Part shown: in pieces, positions 37,322 to 45,566 of the stretch | Layout: each line of letters begins with the position of its first letter | Position numbering within the stretch: the first letter of the stretch is position 1 | Source: Bacteroidetes bacterium UBA1941 | GTDB lineage: Bacteria; Bacteroidota; Bacteroidia; Chitinophagales; LD1 | Assembly (NCBI GenBank): GCA_002336805.1 | Contig: DDEZ01000002.1 | Span: forward strand, 558,001 to 622,000 | Direction of reading: 5' to 3' | Length of the DNA stretch: 64,000 nucleotides | Position numbers and translations under genes: made by a program | Notes under the pieces: model-generated | What the model saw: the letters and a program-made list of their open reading frames with translations, nothing else | Databases searched by the model: none | Told to the model about the DNA's origin: nothing

Positions 37322-38464
37322 GTGAAACTTTATACTCCCTTCATCACATTGCTACTGATCCTCTCAGGTATGCTGCCTGCATGGGCGGGAGATGCAGCAG
37401 GGTCTTTCCGCAGTGGGCGCTGGGGCGTAGAGGCATCCTATCACGGGGGCAAGATCTTCAAGCACTCTCCCAAGATAAATCATGTACCCCGTGAGCTATC
37501 CCAAGGGTTTCAGATAGACGTATACAAAAAGACGCTGGGCGAGCAGCCATGGCACAAGCCGCTCAATTTCCCTGAGTTTGGCGGTAGCCTGATGTATCTC
37601 CGGTTGGGAGAGCATAAGGTCTTTGGCGATGTGATCGCGCTGATGGGCTACGGCAAATTTTTCATGTACCGGAGTAAGGTCGTAGACCTTTATACACGTG
37701 TAGGGGCCGGCTATGCCTACGTCACCAGAAAGTATGACTACCTGAGCAATCCTACCAATAACCTCATCAGCTCAAACATCAACATGAGCGTACAGATCAA
37801 GATAGGAGCCGAGTGGAAGATGAGCCCGTGGACCATGCTGAGCACGACTTTTAGTTTCAACCACTTGTCTAACTCAGCTGCGAATCTGCCCAACTATGGG
37901 GCCAATCTCCTCATGGGCTCTATAGGGATCAAGGCCGTGCCGGTAGTCAAAGACCTGAGCTACAACTGCGAGCGCAAACGCGATTTCCTGCGCAATGAGA
38001 TCACGGCTATGTATATACTCGGCATACAGGAGACCTATGGGTTCAACGGGCCTAAGTTTCCTATACATAGCGCAGCGCTCACCTACGGGCGCTATACCAG
38101 CCCCGGCAATAAAATATTCGGAGGCTTCTGCTATGAGTATGTCCGTGCCATTCACGATTTTCTCAACTATAATGAGATCACTACCCGCTACACCCACACT
38201 ATGGAGGCTACTACAGCCAGCTTTATACTGGGAGATGAGATCATGCTCGGGCGTGTAGGTATGTACTACTCTGCCGGTATCTATCTCTGGAAGGACTACG
38301 CCACACTCAGCCCTATGTACTTCCGCCTCGGGGCCAATGTGTACTTTGCCCAGTTTGGAAAGAAGAAGGCTTTCAAGCTCTTCGGCGGCAACTATGTGAA
38401 AGCGCACACCTCCGTAGCCCAGGCCAATCAGTTTAGCCTCGGTGGCTCGATAGGTTTCAGATAA
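37322..38464 (+). CDS. Acyloxyacyl hydrolase / lipid A 3-O-deacylase (PagL)-like outer-membrane protein
   Basis: 380 residues, GTG start, signal peptide to about PAWAG (residue 24). Beta-barrel pattern with alternating aromatic strands. The segment SFNHLSNSAANLPNYG (about 180-195) resembles the PagL active-site histidine and serine context (H-x-S-N), supporting the acyloxyacyl hydrolase family, which removes the 3-O-linked acyl chain of lipid A. The downstream glutamate of the PagL triad is not obvious in the aligned place, so catalytic competence is uncertain. The remaining C-terminal half forms further barrel strands and is larger than typical PagL (about 150-190 residues). Confidence 0.7.
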   Translation: MKLYTPFITLLLILSGMLPAWAGDAAGSFRSGRWGVEASYHGGKIFKHSPKINHVPRELSQGFQIDVYKKTLGEQPWHKPLNFPEFGGSLMYLRLGEHKVFGDVIALMGYGKFFMYRSKVVDLYTRVGAGYAYVTRKYDYLSNPTNNLISSNINMSVQIKIGAEWKMSPWTMLSTTFSFNHLSNSAANLPNYGANLLMGSIGIKAVPVVKDLSYNCERKRDFLRNEITAMYILGIQETYGFNGPKFPIHSAALTYGRYTSPGNKIFGGFCYEYVRAIHDFLNYNEITTRYTHTMEATTASFILGDEIMLGRVGMYYSAGIYLWKDYATLSPMYFRLGANVYFAQFGKKKAFKLFGGNYVKAHTSVAQANQFSLGGSIGFR

Positions 38465-38466
38465 GA

Positions 38467-38979
38467 CTACTTGATGATGCGGGAGAGAAGCTTGACTATG
38501 AGCTCTGAGACATTCTTTTGCACGATGGCGTGGGCGGGCACTTCTTTTCCTTTGCAGATCAGCATGAGGGCCAGCTGCTTATTGGCGGCAGCCAGCTTGA
38601 CATATAGTTCCGGCTTCTCGTGGCGGTAGCTCTCACGGAGGAGGCGCTTGATACGGTTGCGGTCTGTGGCGTGCTTGAAGTGCTTCTTTGGCACACTAAA
38701 GGCCGCCTGAGCAGGGTAGAAGGTAGGCAGGGCGCACTCCAAATAGACGAGGGTAAATCCGTTTTGGGAAACGGACTTACCCTCGCTAAATAGTTTATCC
38801 AGTAATATATCACGGCTCAGTCGTTCCTCTTTGCCCAGTGACCTCGGCGCTGAGTGGCGCGTAGCATCATAGGGCACAGGACTGGCTGTGGCCGGTTTAT
38901 TACTTGAGCCTTGTTTCGCTGGAGACAGTGAGCTTCTTGCGGCCCCTTGCCCTTCTGCGTGCAATGACTTTTCTTCCAT
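38467..38979 (-). CDS. rnpA: Ribonuclease P protein component, possible extended N-terminus
   Basis: RNase P protein subunit, which aids 5' maturation of tRNA precursors. The core (about 50-150) begins with EERLSRDILLDKLFSEGKSV and contains the RNR-type motif DRNRIKRLLRESYR (about 110-123). Using the ATG at 38979 gives 170 residues and places 80 bases of the gene over rpmH on the other frame; a GTG at 38877 gives a 136-residue protein close to typical length without overlap. The longer, low-complexity, serine/alanine/proline-rich N-terminus may be either translated or not. rpmH is immediately upstream on the same strand. Confidence 0.88.
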   Translation of the reverse strand: MEEKSLHAEGQGAARSSLSPAKQGSSNKPATASPVPYDATRHSAPRSLGKEERLSRDILLDKLFSEGKSVSQNGFTLVYLECALPTFYPAQAAFSVPKKHFKHATDRNRIKRLLRESYRHEKPELYVKLAAANKQLALMLICKGKEVPAHAIVQKNVSELIVKLLSRIIK

Positions 38980-39055
38980 TCTTAGTGCTCATTCTCTCTC
39001 TGAAGCCGTGCTTGTTGATCCTCTTGCGGCGGCTTGGCTGAAACGTTCTTTTCAT
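38900..39055 (-). CDS. rpmH: 50S ribosomal protein L34
   Basis: 51 residues, too short to be obvious: MKRTFQPSRRKRINKHGF, then GRKVIARRRARGRKKLTVS. Highly basic, standard L34 length and sequence. It lies upstream of rnpA on the same strand, the near-universal order, and its last 80 bases overlap the longest rnpA frame. Confidence 0.97.
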   Translation of the reverse strand: MKRTFQPSRRKRINKHGFRERMSTKNGRKVIARRRARGRKKLTVSSETRLK

Positions 39056-39190
39056 CGCTTATGAAGTTATTGGTATTTTCCCAAAAGGGAGGCAAAACTA
39101 CACATTTTTTCCACAAATCATAAGGATGGGGGCTAAAAAGTTGGATTGCGACTCATTTAGAGAGACTTACGTAAGAAGGGCGGCTGGACG

Positions 39191-39210
39191 GAGCAAGTTT
39201 TGCGACTGAT
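39191..39210 (-). repeat. Dispersed repeat copy (AGTCGnAAAACTTG), left of palindrome
   Basis: Minus-strand reading ATCAGTCGCAAAACTTGCTC; related copies lie at 39277-39295, 58991-59005, 59035-59053 and 59116-59133. Confidence 0.55.
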
Positions 39211-39224
39211 AAGGGGAGTCGGGA

Positions 39225-39274
39225 GCTATAGTTGGGTAGGGTCAGGTCGCGACCTGACCCTACCCAACTATAGC
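39225..39274. repeat. Perfect 50-bp palindrome
   Basis: Arms 39225-39249 and 39250-39274 are exact reverse complements with no loop; centre is TCGCGA. Flanked on both sides by copies of the AGCAAGTTTTnCGACTGAT repeat. Not followed by a T-run, so not a simple terminator. Confidence 0.9.
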
Positions 39275-39276
39275 CG

Positions 39277-39295
39277 CAGCAAGTTTTCCGACTGA
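39277..39295 (-). repeat. Dispersed repeat copy (AGTCGnAAAACTTG), right of palindrome
   Basis: AGCAAGTTTTCCGACTGAT on the plus strand; 18 of 19 bases match the left copy. Same orientation as the left copy, so the two form direct repeats around the palindrome. Confidence 0.55.
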
Positions 39296-39540
39296 TGGGG
39301 GGCAGAGGATGTGGGAGCGGAGCGAAAGAATACCACGGGCACGTATGAGATACAATGAGATAGATAAGGGTGGTGATGATCTGGTCAGGTGCGGCGGTGA
39401 TCAACTCTACTTAAATGACTGGCTATCAAACTTCATGCAAGTAGCTGTAATACAGTTATTTAAGAGCCTTTTTGTGAATAAATAAGAGGCTAAAAAAGAC
39501 TGCTATTGGCTATGTTTGCACCGGATCAAAAACACTACCT

Positions 39541-40167
39541 ATGTCAGCTGCTACAGGCAATGCCTACGCCGAAAAATGGACGCTGGAGCGCACCTTCCGC
39601 ACCCTCGCTACGATAGACCAACTCTCCCAAGACCCTACCTACCTCTACCTCGGCCAGGTGCTGAGCGCTGTGGGCACCTACGATGATGTATGGCGCTACT
39701 GGCGCAGCAAGTGGCGCCGGCGCGCAGAGATACTGGACCTGATGAAGCAGATCATGCAGCGCTTTGAGAGCCGCATCTTTGTGAAGATGGCGAATAAGGA
39801 GATGCCGGAGCGGGTGGGGATGTTTGCGCTGCGGCACCACTATGGCTGGTGCCGGGAGAAGGAAGAGACCACACAGACGGTAGACCACAGCTATATAGAC
39901 CAGGAACTGGTGAGCGAGCCCGCGTCGGCTGCATCCAGCGCTCCTACACCGCAGCGTCAGGCTACAGCACCTCCGGTGAAAAAAGAAACTGCCTACAACG
40001 GCCCGATACACGATGCCGCGCGCTCGCGCCATATGCAGGCTAAGTACAATCAAAAGCACCCCGACCAGCCGCTGCGTGAGCCGCTGCCATACTACAAGGG
40101 GGCGCCTCCCAAAGACCTGCCGGCTATCAGGTTTGAGAATGGGTATTTTTTGGGGAGGTGTGCGTGA
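39541..40167 (+). CDS. Unknown protein; weak resemblance to phage terminase small-subunit type helical proteins
   Basis: 208 residues, no signal peptide or membrane segment. N-terminal 120 residues are helical (EKWTLERTFRTLATIDQLSQ, then a tryptophan-rich YDDVWRYWRSKWRRRAEIL), and RIFVKMANKEMPERVGMFAL followed by RHHYGW resembles the C-terminal helix pattern of Bacteroidota phage terminase small subunits. The last 80 residues are proline/alanine-rich with low complexity. Base composition is like the chromosome and unlike the AT-rich gene downstream. No other phage genes are nearby, so a domesticated or unrelated protein is equally possible. Confidence 0.55.
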   Translation: MSAATGNAYAEKWTLERTFRTLATIDQLSQDPTYLYLGQVLSAVGTYDDVWRYWRSKWRRRAEILDLMKQIMQRFESRIFVKMANKEMPERVGMFALRHHYGWCREKEETTQTVDHSYIDQELVSEPASAASSAPTPQRQATAPPVKKETAYNGPIHDAARSRHMQAKYNQKHPDQPLREPLPYYKGAPPKDLPAIRFENGYFLGRCA

Positions 40168-40170
40168 GAG

Positions 40171-40215
40171 TTGCGTTATAAACGCAAAGCAGAGGAGTCA
40201 CGCGTTGGAAACGCG
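40171..40215. repeat. Two short tri-loop palindromes
   Basis: TTGCGTT ATA AACGCAA (40171-40187) and CGCGTT GGA AACGCG (40201-40215): perfect 7-bp and 6-bp stems with 3-base loops, the same design as the array at 57715-57870. Confidence 0.6.
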
Positions 40216-40344
40216 CGACAAATGGCGGTAGAAAAATAAAAACATCTTGGCGGCCTTTTCAATACCCGTGAGTTCTATAGTATCACTTTATATACCTATA
40301 AATGGTTAACCTAAAAAGGGGATACATAGCCATCTGTTATATAT

Positions 40345-40352
40345 TACATTTG
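40345..40352 (+). promoter_or_regulatory. Putative -7 box for the SMEK-NACHT gene
   Basis: TACATTTG fits TAnnTTTG, 48 bases before the ATG at 40401, in AT-rich sequence. The -33 region lacks a clear TTG. Confidence 0.35.
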
Positions 40353-40400
40353 CCAATGCACATCCACCGATTAATAAATAAGATAGACAGCTAATTTTTT

Positions 40401-43400
40401 ATGAATACTAAAATATCTGAGCTTCTAAGCGCCTTTAAGGCTAAAATATCAACTCTTACTGCTAACAATGAGTTATCCATAAATATTGAAGCCGAAAACG
40501 TTGTCGGGTCGTTGTTAAATGATATTTATGATTGGAACCTAGAGAACGCTAATAATATTTTCGCAGCAAATGCGCCTGCTGTCGATTTGGTAGATAATGA
40601 TTTGAAAATATCTGTTCAAGTTACTGCAAACAACACCTCTGATAAGGTTAAAAGAACAATTGAAAAATTTTATTTGCACAAACTCGATAAGACTTATGAT
40701 AGGCTTATCTTTTTCTTTTTGAAGGATTGTAAGGAAATTAACTTAACTAAAATAAAAGAGCATGTTATTTCCAAATCCATTTGCTCCAAAGAGCAAATAG
40801 ATTCTTTAAAAATTGAGTTGGTAGATTTTGAACAGCTATATCGTGACATCGTAAACATTATGGATGTCGTTAAAAAGAGGAGAATCTTAGAAAACTTAGA
40901 AATTTATCTTGGTGATTTGTGGAAGGCAATTGTTGTAATAGATACTTTTCGGGCTACTATTTTTCTTTCTTTTTGCGAAGACGACTATAAGAAACTGAAA
41001 CCAATAATTTCTGCACTCATTAATAATAAAATTAGAGTCATTCATAGCTCTCGACAGCTTCAAACCGATAGTCATTTCAATCACATAAGGCCATCTCTGG
41101 ATTACAATAATGAAATTGGAGAATCTGACATCATACCTTACTTTTGTTGTACGTTTTTATCGAAGCGTTATTTCGAAAAGTTTGAAGGCCCTTATAAGTG
41201 TTCAATTTTAGAATACTCTCAGAAGAAAAAAGCGAAAATCCTAAATTTTCAAATTGAAGATTTCAATATAAAGCCGTATCTCAGTAGGCACAAATTATCT
41301 AATTATACGTATGTTACTCTAAAGGAGGAAGATTTAATTCTTGAAGAAATTTTCAATAAAATTAAGCTTTGCCAACAAGTCGAATACAGTGCATTTGAAG
41401 ATGTTTTGAAGACGGTTATGGAAGAAACAGACCTTGAATTGATAGATCAAGATGTCAGTTTGGGTTATAAATTGTTTAAGAGTACGAATGATATTACAGG
41501 ATCAGAATTCTACTTCCTCTGCTTTCAAAAAAGAGGTAATAAGGATCAGACATATGAGATTTTCAAAGAACGCCACGACTATATCCTCAAAAATAGGCGC
41601 TTTACAATCCTTTTAATTAAAGATTATTCTCAAAAAGATTTTGAGAGAAGGAAGGATAATTTTAGAGAAAAATTCAAACCCAAAAATATTTGGTACACTG
41701 ATGAATTTATTTGGGAGTATTCATTAAAAAAGAAATTAAAGGGAAAGCGGGAACTTCCGGTCAAGCAGCAACTTTTTATTAGCCCTTTATTCCTAAAAAA
41801 TGATGAGCTTAGGGAATATAGCACGTTGATCAATTGGCTACATTTGCCCAATATCCCTATTCTAGTTCTTAAAGGGTCTGGTGGCATAGGTAAAACAACA
41901 GTAGCTAATAGTCTTAAATATGAGTTTTTTCAACAGAAGCCAAATACGGGACATTGTATCTTTATAGAATTGAGTTCGTTTGTAAGAGAGTTAAGCAATA
42001 TTCGAATCACTAGCCTTTACGATCTGTATAAACTTTATTCAGATCAAGAGAGTTTAAATGAGAAGGAGTTTGAATTAAACTTCGATAACGGAAATATCCT
42101 ATTTATTCTCGATGGACTTGATGAATTAATTTTCCGCAACGACATTTTCGATTTGGAAGAGTTTATCTTAGATATAATAGATGCGACAAACAATTTAGGG
42201 TACGGCAAAATAGTAATTACATGTCGGGATTATTTCTGGAATAAGGTTACGATAGAACAATCTGATAAAATAAGGACATTTGAGATACTGCCGTTTAATG
42301 AGGAGCGAGCTACTGACTTTTTCCTTAGAAAATATCCAGGTAACGATAGAAGAGCAAAACATTGCATTGAGTTGGCTAAAATGTTTACTAAACCAACTGC
42401 TGAGTCTCAGTATGAATTTATTCCATTTATATTGGAAGTTGTAGATAATCAATTGGACATTAAATCTTCAAATGCTGCATTGGACGAGAAGCAAGATGAA
42501 AAACTGTTTTTTTCTGAAATATTAAAGCCTTCCAATTTTTCGGATTATATTTTTTATAAAATCTGCCTGAGGGAAATAATACGTCAGGGATATAGCAACG
42601 TTGATGAACAAATAAAATTATTTATTCAACTTACGCTTGACAATCCTGAATCAGAGAATGCAAAGACCACAAAAGAAAAATTTGAGATTACTTATAACAA
42701 AACCTACGATGGGTCATCTAATATCAGTTATGAAAGTATGCTGTCTCATCCTATTCTTTTCGTCTCTGATGAATGCATTTCCTTTAAATATGATTTTTTT
42801 AAGGATTATTTTAAAAGTCTAATTGTTTCTAACCTGTTAGACATGACCCCTTACAATCCCAATGTTGATTGCATTAATATTTTGGTTAATCATACAAGAT
42901 ATGATTCGAACTTTACCCAAGAAGTTGCAACAAGATTTGAAACTCTATCCGATAAACTGATTTTAAATATTGTTACTTTAATAAGTGCGATCCGAGAATT
43001 TGATTCCACACAAATTTTCTTTGAAAAGAAATGCAAGGCTATTAGTTCTTTATTTATAACTGCATTGAAGATTCATTACAAGGCTCAAAGACCAGATATA
43101 GAATCGAATACTAGAATTATGAAGGAGTTATTCGGTAAGGACGAAATTCAAGGATTATGCCTGTGCGACATTACAACATCGGACGATAGTAATCAACTTG
43201 TTTTCGACTTTTCAAATTTGGTGATAACTGAAAGTTACATCAATAACTACTCCAGTTTCTTAAGATGTAAAGCCAATGACTCAACACTATTGCTGTATAG
43301 TACCATAACTAATATTCCATTAGTAAAACACAAAGAAACCCAGTTTAGAATCCGTCATTTTGATCAAAGTAATAAAATTGATTTTCAATTAACAGACTTT

Positions 43401-43751
43401 CTTAAGGAAATTGAATACGTTGGAAAGGATCTGGGGCTTTTAATTGTAAAAGATTTAAGAAATCTTTTTTCATTACTTAGACCTAATAATCAATTTGAGA
43501 AGGTGAAGATAAAGCGAAGAATTCAGCCTAAATTCCATCATAAAATTATAGAATTACATGATCTTATTGGTCATTTAAATGCAGAGGGCATCACTTCAAG
43601 AACCGATGAAGGCGCAGAAAATTCCAGATTATATATAAATGAGAGGTACGAATCCGACATTGCAAATTATTTAAATAATGGCATATTTTCTCCTTTTCTG
43701 GCAGGATTCGCAAATCGCCTAGTTACAATATACACTCCAGTGACCAATTAA
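40401..43751 (+). CDS. SMEK domain / TIR-like / NACHT-type STAND ATPase, predicted immune (anti-phage) protein
   Basis: 1116 residues, visibly more AT-rich than its neighbours, consistent with horizontal transfer. N-terminal about 1-165 matches the SMEK domain (features: INIEAENVVGSLLNDIYDW, AVDLVDNDLKISVQVTANN, DKTYDRLIFFFL). About 185-305 has TIR-like features: strand IFLSFCEDDYKKLKPIISAL, a middle strand ESDIIPYFCCTFLSKRYF, and a glutamate in CSILEYSQKKK where catalytic TIR glutamates lie. About 310-470 is an unassigned alpha/beta region (FYFLCFQKRGNK, RRFTILLIKDYS). Then a NACHT ATPase: Walker A GSGGIGKTT (about 492-500), Walker B LFILDGLDELI (about 567-577), and sensor-like VITCRDYF. The last 450 residues are a helical tail without recognised repeats, likely the sensor. 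It is single and lies on a perfect-terminator-bounded island. Confidence 0.8.
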   Translation: MNTKISELLSAFKAKISTLTANNELSINIEAENVVGSLLNDIYDWNLENANNIFAANAPAVDLVDNDLKISVQVTANNTSDKVKRTIEKFYLHKLDKTYDRLIFFFLKDCKEINLTKIKEHVISKSICSKEQIDSLKIELVDFEQLYRDIVNIMDVVKKRRILENLEIYLGDLWKAIVVIDTFRATIFLSFCEDDYKKLKPIISALINNKIRVIHSSRQLQTDSHFNHIRPSLDYNNEIGESDIIPYFCCTFLSKRYFEKFEGPYKCSILEYSQKKKAKILNFQIEDFNIKPYLSRHKLSNYTYVTLKEEDLILEEIFNKIKLCQQVEYSAFEDVLKTVMEETDLELIDQDVSLGYKLFKSTNDITGSEFYFLCFQKRGNKDQTYEIFKERHDYILKNRRFTILLIKDYSQKDFERRKDNFREKFKPKNIWYTDEFIWEYSLKKKLKGKRELPVKQQLFISPLFLKNDELREYSTLINWLHLPNIPILVLKGSGGIGKTTVANSLKYEFFQQKPNTGHCIFIELSSFVRELSNIRITSLYDLYKLYSDQESLNEKEFELNFDNGNILFILDGLDELIFRNDIFDLEEFILDIIDATNNLGYGKIVITCRDYFWNKVTIEQSDKIRTFEILPFNEERATDFFLRKYPGNDRRAKHCIELAKMFTKPTAESQYEFIPFILEVVDNQLDIKSSNAALDEKQDEKLFFSEILKPSNFSDYIFYKICLREIIRQGYSNVDEQIKLFIQLTLDNPESENAKTTKEKFEITYNKTYDGSSNISYESMLSHPILFVSDECISFKYDFFKDYFKSLIVSNLLDMTPYNPNVDCINILVNHTRYDSNFTQEVATRFETLSDKLILNIVTLISAIREFDSTQIFFEKKCKAISSLFITALKIHYKAQRPDIESNTRIMKELFGKDEIQGLCLCDITTSDDSNQLVFDFSNLVITESYINNYSSFLRCKANDSTLLLYSTITNIPLVKHKETQFRIRHFDQSNKIDFQLTDFLKEIEYVGKDLGLLIVKDLRNLFSLLRPNNQFEKVKIKRRIQPKFHHKIIELHDLIGHLNAEGITSRTDEGAENSRLYINERYESDIANYLNNGIFSPFLAGFANRLVTIYTPVTN

Positions 43752-43775
43752 TATTATTCATTCTTATCCTATTAG

Positions 43776-43805
43776 AAAAGCCCCACCGGATTCGGTAGGG
43801 CTTTT
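43776..43805. terminator. Bidirectional terminator between the NACHT gene and rho
   Basis: AAAAGCCC (43776-43783) pairs with GGGCTTTT (43798-43805) and ACCG with CGGT around a GATT loop, with one C-A mismatch. A- and T-runs at both ends let it serve both converging genes. Confidence 0.8.
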
Positions 43806-43826
43806 GAAATATTGTTTGGTGTGTAA

Positions 43827-45566
43827 TTACGAATTCATCGACACGAGGAACTCTTCATTGGTCTTGGTGCCGCGCATGTGCTGGAGGAGAAACTGCATGG
43901 CTTCTTCCGGCTTCATGTCTGCGATATAGTTGCGGAGGACGTTCATACGGGCGGTTACCTCGCGGCCGAGCAGGAGGTCATCCTTACGCGTGCTGGATGA
44001 TACGATGTCTATGGCCGGATAGATACGCTTGTTGGCCAGTTTGCGGTCCAGGGTGAGCTCCATGTTGCCCGTTCCCTTAAATTCCTCGAAGATCACTTCA
44101 TCCATCTTAGAGCCGGTCTCGATCAGCGCCGTGGCGATGATGGTCAGTGAGCCGCCATGCTCTATCTTGCGCGCAGCGCCGAAGAACTGCTTTGGCTTCT
44201 GCATCGCATTGGCCTCCACACCGCCAGAGAGTACCTTGCCGGATGATGGGGCTACGGTATTGTGCGCACGGGCCAGACGGGTAATAGAGTCGAGCAGGAT
44301 CACTACATCGTGGCCGCACTCTACCAGGCGCTTGGCCTTCTGGAGTACTACGGTAGATACTTTCACGTGCTTGTCTGCCGGCTCGTCGAATGTAGAGGCG
44401 ATGACCTCTGCGCGTACGCTGCGCTCCATATCTGTCACCTCCTCCGGACGCTCATCTATGAGCAGGACGATGAGGTAGACCTCAGGGTGATTGGTAGCGA
44501 TGGCGTTTGCGATGTCTTTCAGGATCGTAGTCTTACCTACCTTGGGCTGCGCTACGATCATCGCACGCTGGCCTTTGCCGATAGGCGTGAAGAGATCTAT
44601 GATACGTGTGCTGAGACGGTCATGTGTAGTAGTCAGCGTCAGCTTCTCCTCTGGGAAGAGTGGCGTGAGGTAATCAAATCCTACACGGTCGCGGATATCC
44701 TCCGGCAGGCGGCCGTTGATGGTATCCACCTTCAGCAGCGCGAAGTACTTCTCACCCACCTTAGGAGGGCGGATGTAGCCCTTTACAGTGTCACCGGTTT
44801 TGAGGCCGAAGAGTTTGATCTGTGATGGAGAGACGTAGATATCATCTGGTGACGACAGGTAGCAGTAGTCAGATGAGCGCAGGAAGCCATAGCCATCCGG
44901 CATCATCTCCAGTACACCCTCACCCTCTATGATCGCATCTGTCTCTACGCTGAATATCTCCTGGCCCTGACGGTTGCGCCATTGAGCCTGTTGATTGTTG
45001 TATTGGTGCTGGTTTTGGTACTGATTCTGCGGGCGCTCGCCTTGCTGCACATCAGTATTGCCCTCTACCTCTGGCTGTGGCTGCTGCTGTCCGTCTGTAG
45101 CCTGAGCCTCTGCCTCCGGTGTCGGCATGGCGTTGGTCACTGGCTGCTCGGCCTGTGCCTTTGGTTTGTGTTCTTGCTTGTTTTGATGTTGCTTACGCTC
45201 CTGCTGCGGCCTGTCTTGCTGCTGCTGCTGTGGCTTGCGTTCTTCTCTTTTCTGCGGGGCAGGCGCCGGTGCTTTTACTTCTTCGGCTACTGGTGCAGAG
45301 GTTTCTTCTTTTTTAGGTTCTTCTACGGCTGCTTCTGGTGCATTCGGCTTTTCGCCTTTTACAGGTTTGCGGGTGCGTGGGCGGCGTGCTTTCTCAGATA
45401 TCGGCTTATCGTCTCCATCCGGAGCGTCTATAAGAGCCTGTGCGTCGAGTATTTTGTGGATCAGATCAGACTTTTCGAGCTTGGCAGCTCCTTTGATCTT
45501 CAGTTTGTCAGCTATATCAGTGAGTTCCGGCAGGATCATCTCATTGAGCTGGAGAATGTCGTACAT
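43827..45566 (-). CDS. rho: Transcription termination factor Rho with Q/P-rich insertion
   Basis: 579 residues, long for Rho (about 420 in E. coli). N-terminal Rho_N helix-loop-helix (about 1-45, LTDIADKLKIKGAAKLEKSD), then a low-complexity acidic, basic and Q-rich stretch of about 150 residues (about 50-205, for example RKPQQQQQDRPQQERKQHQN) before the cold-shock-like RNA-binding domain (about 210-280, EGVLEMMPDGYGFLRSSDY). The ATPase core follows with Walker A VAQPKVGKTT (about 330-339), Walker B VVILLDSITRLAR (about 421-433), and Q-loop/R-loop segments such as SGGVEANAMQKPK. Such disordered insertions are known in Bacteroidota Rho. Monocistronic; convergent with the NACHT gene. Confidence 0.97.
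   Translation of the reverse strand: MYDILQLNEMILPELTDIADKLKIKGAAKLEKSDLIHKILDAQALIDAPDGDDKPISEKARRPRTRKPVKGEKPNAPEAAVEEPKKEETSAPVAEEVKAPAPAPQKREERKPQQQQQDRPQQERKQHQNKQEHKPKAQAEQPVTNAMPTPEAEAQATDGQQQPQPEVEGNTDVQQGERPQNQYQNQHQYNNQQAQWRNRQGQEIFSVETDAIIEGEGVLEMMPDGYGFLRSSDYCYLSSPDDIYVSPSQIKLFGLKTGDTVKGYIRPPKVGEKYFALLKVDTINGRLPEDIRDRVGFDYLTPLFPEEKLTLTTTHDRLSTRIIDLFTPIGKGQRAMIVAQPKVGKTTILKDIANAIATNHPEVYLIVLLIDERPEEVTDMERSVRAEVIASTFDEPADKHVKVSTVVLQKAKRLVECGHDVVILLDSITRLARAHNTVAPSSGKVLSGGVEANAMQKPKQFFGAARKIEHGGSLTIIATALIETGSKMDEVIFEEFKGTGNMELTLDRKLANKRIYPAIDIVSSSTRKDDLLLGREVTARMNVLRNYIADMKPEEAMQFLLQHMRGTKTNEEFLVSMNS

Larger units (their letters stand above)
39056..39540. other. Intergenic region with palindrome and short repeats
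   Basis: No credible gene. Contains the presumed rpmH promoter region at the left, two inverted-orientation short repeats (39191-39210 and 39277-39295), a perfect 50-bp palindrome between them (39225-39274), and TATGTTTG (39511-39518), a -7-like box 22 bases before the start of the next gene. Confidence 0.6.

Noticed and set aside
39541..43751. Prophage or integrative element spanning the first island
   Set aside because: Only one weakly terminase-like ORF, no integrase, tRNA target, capsid or tail genes; left as an accessory insertion of unknown origin.
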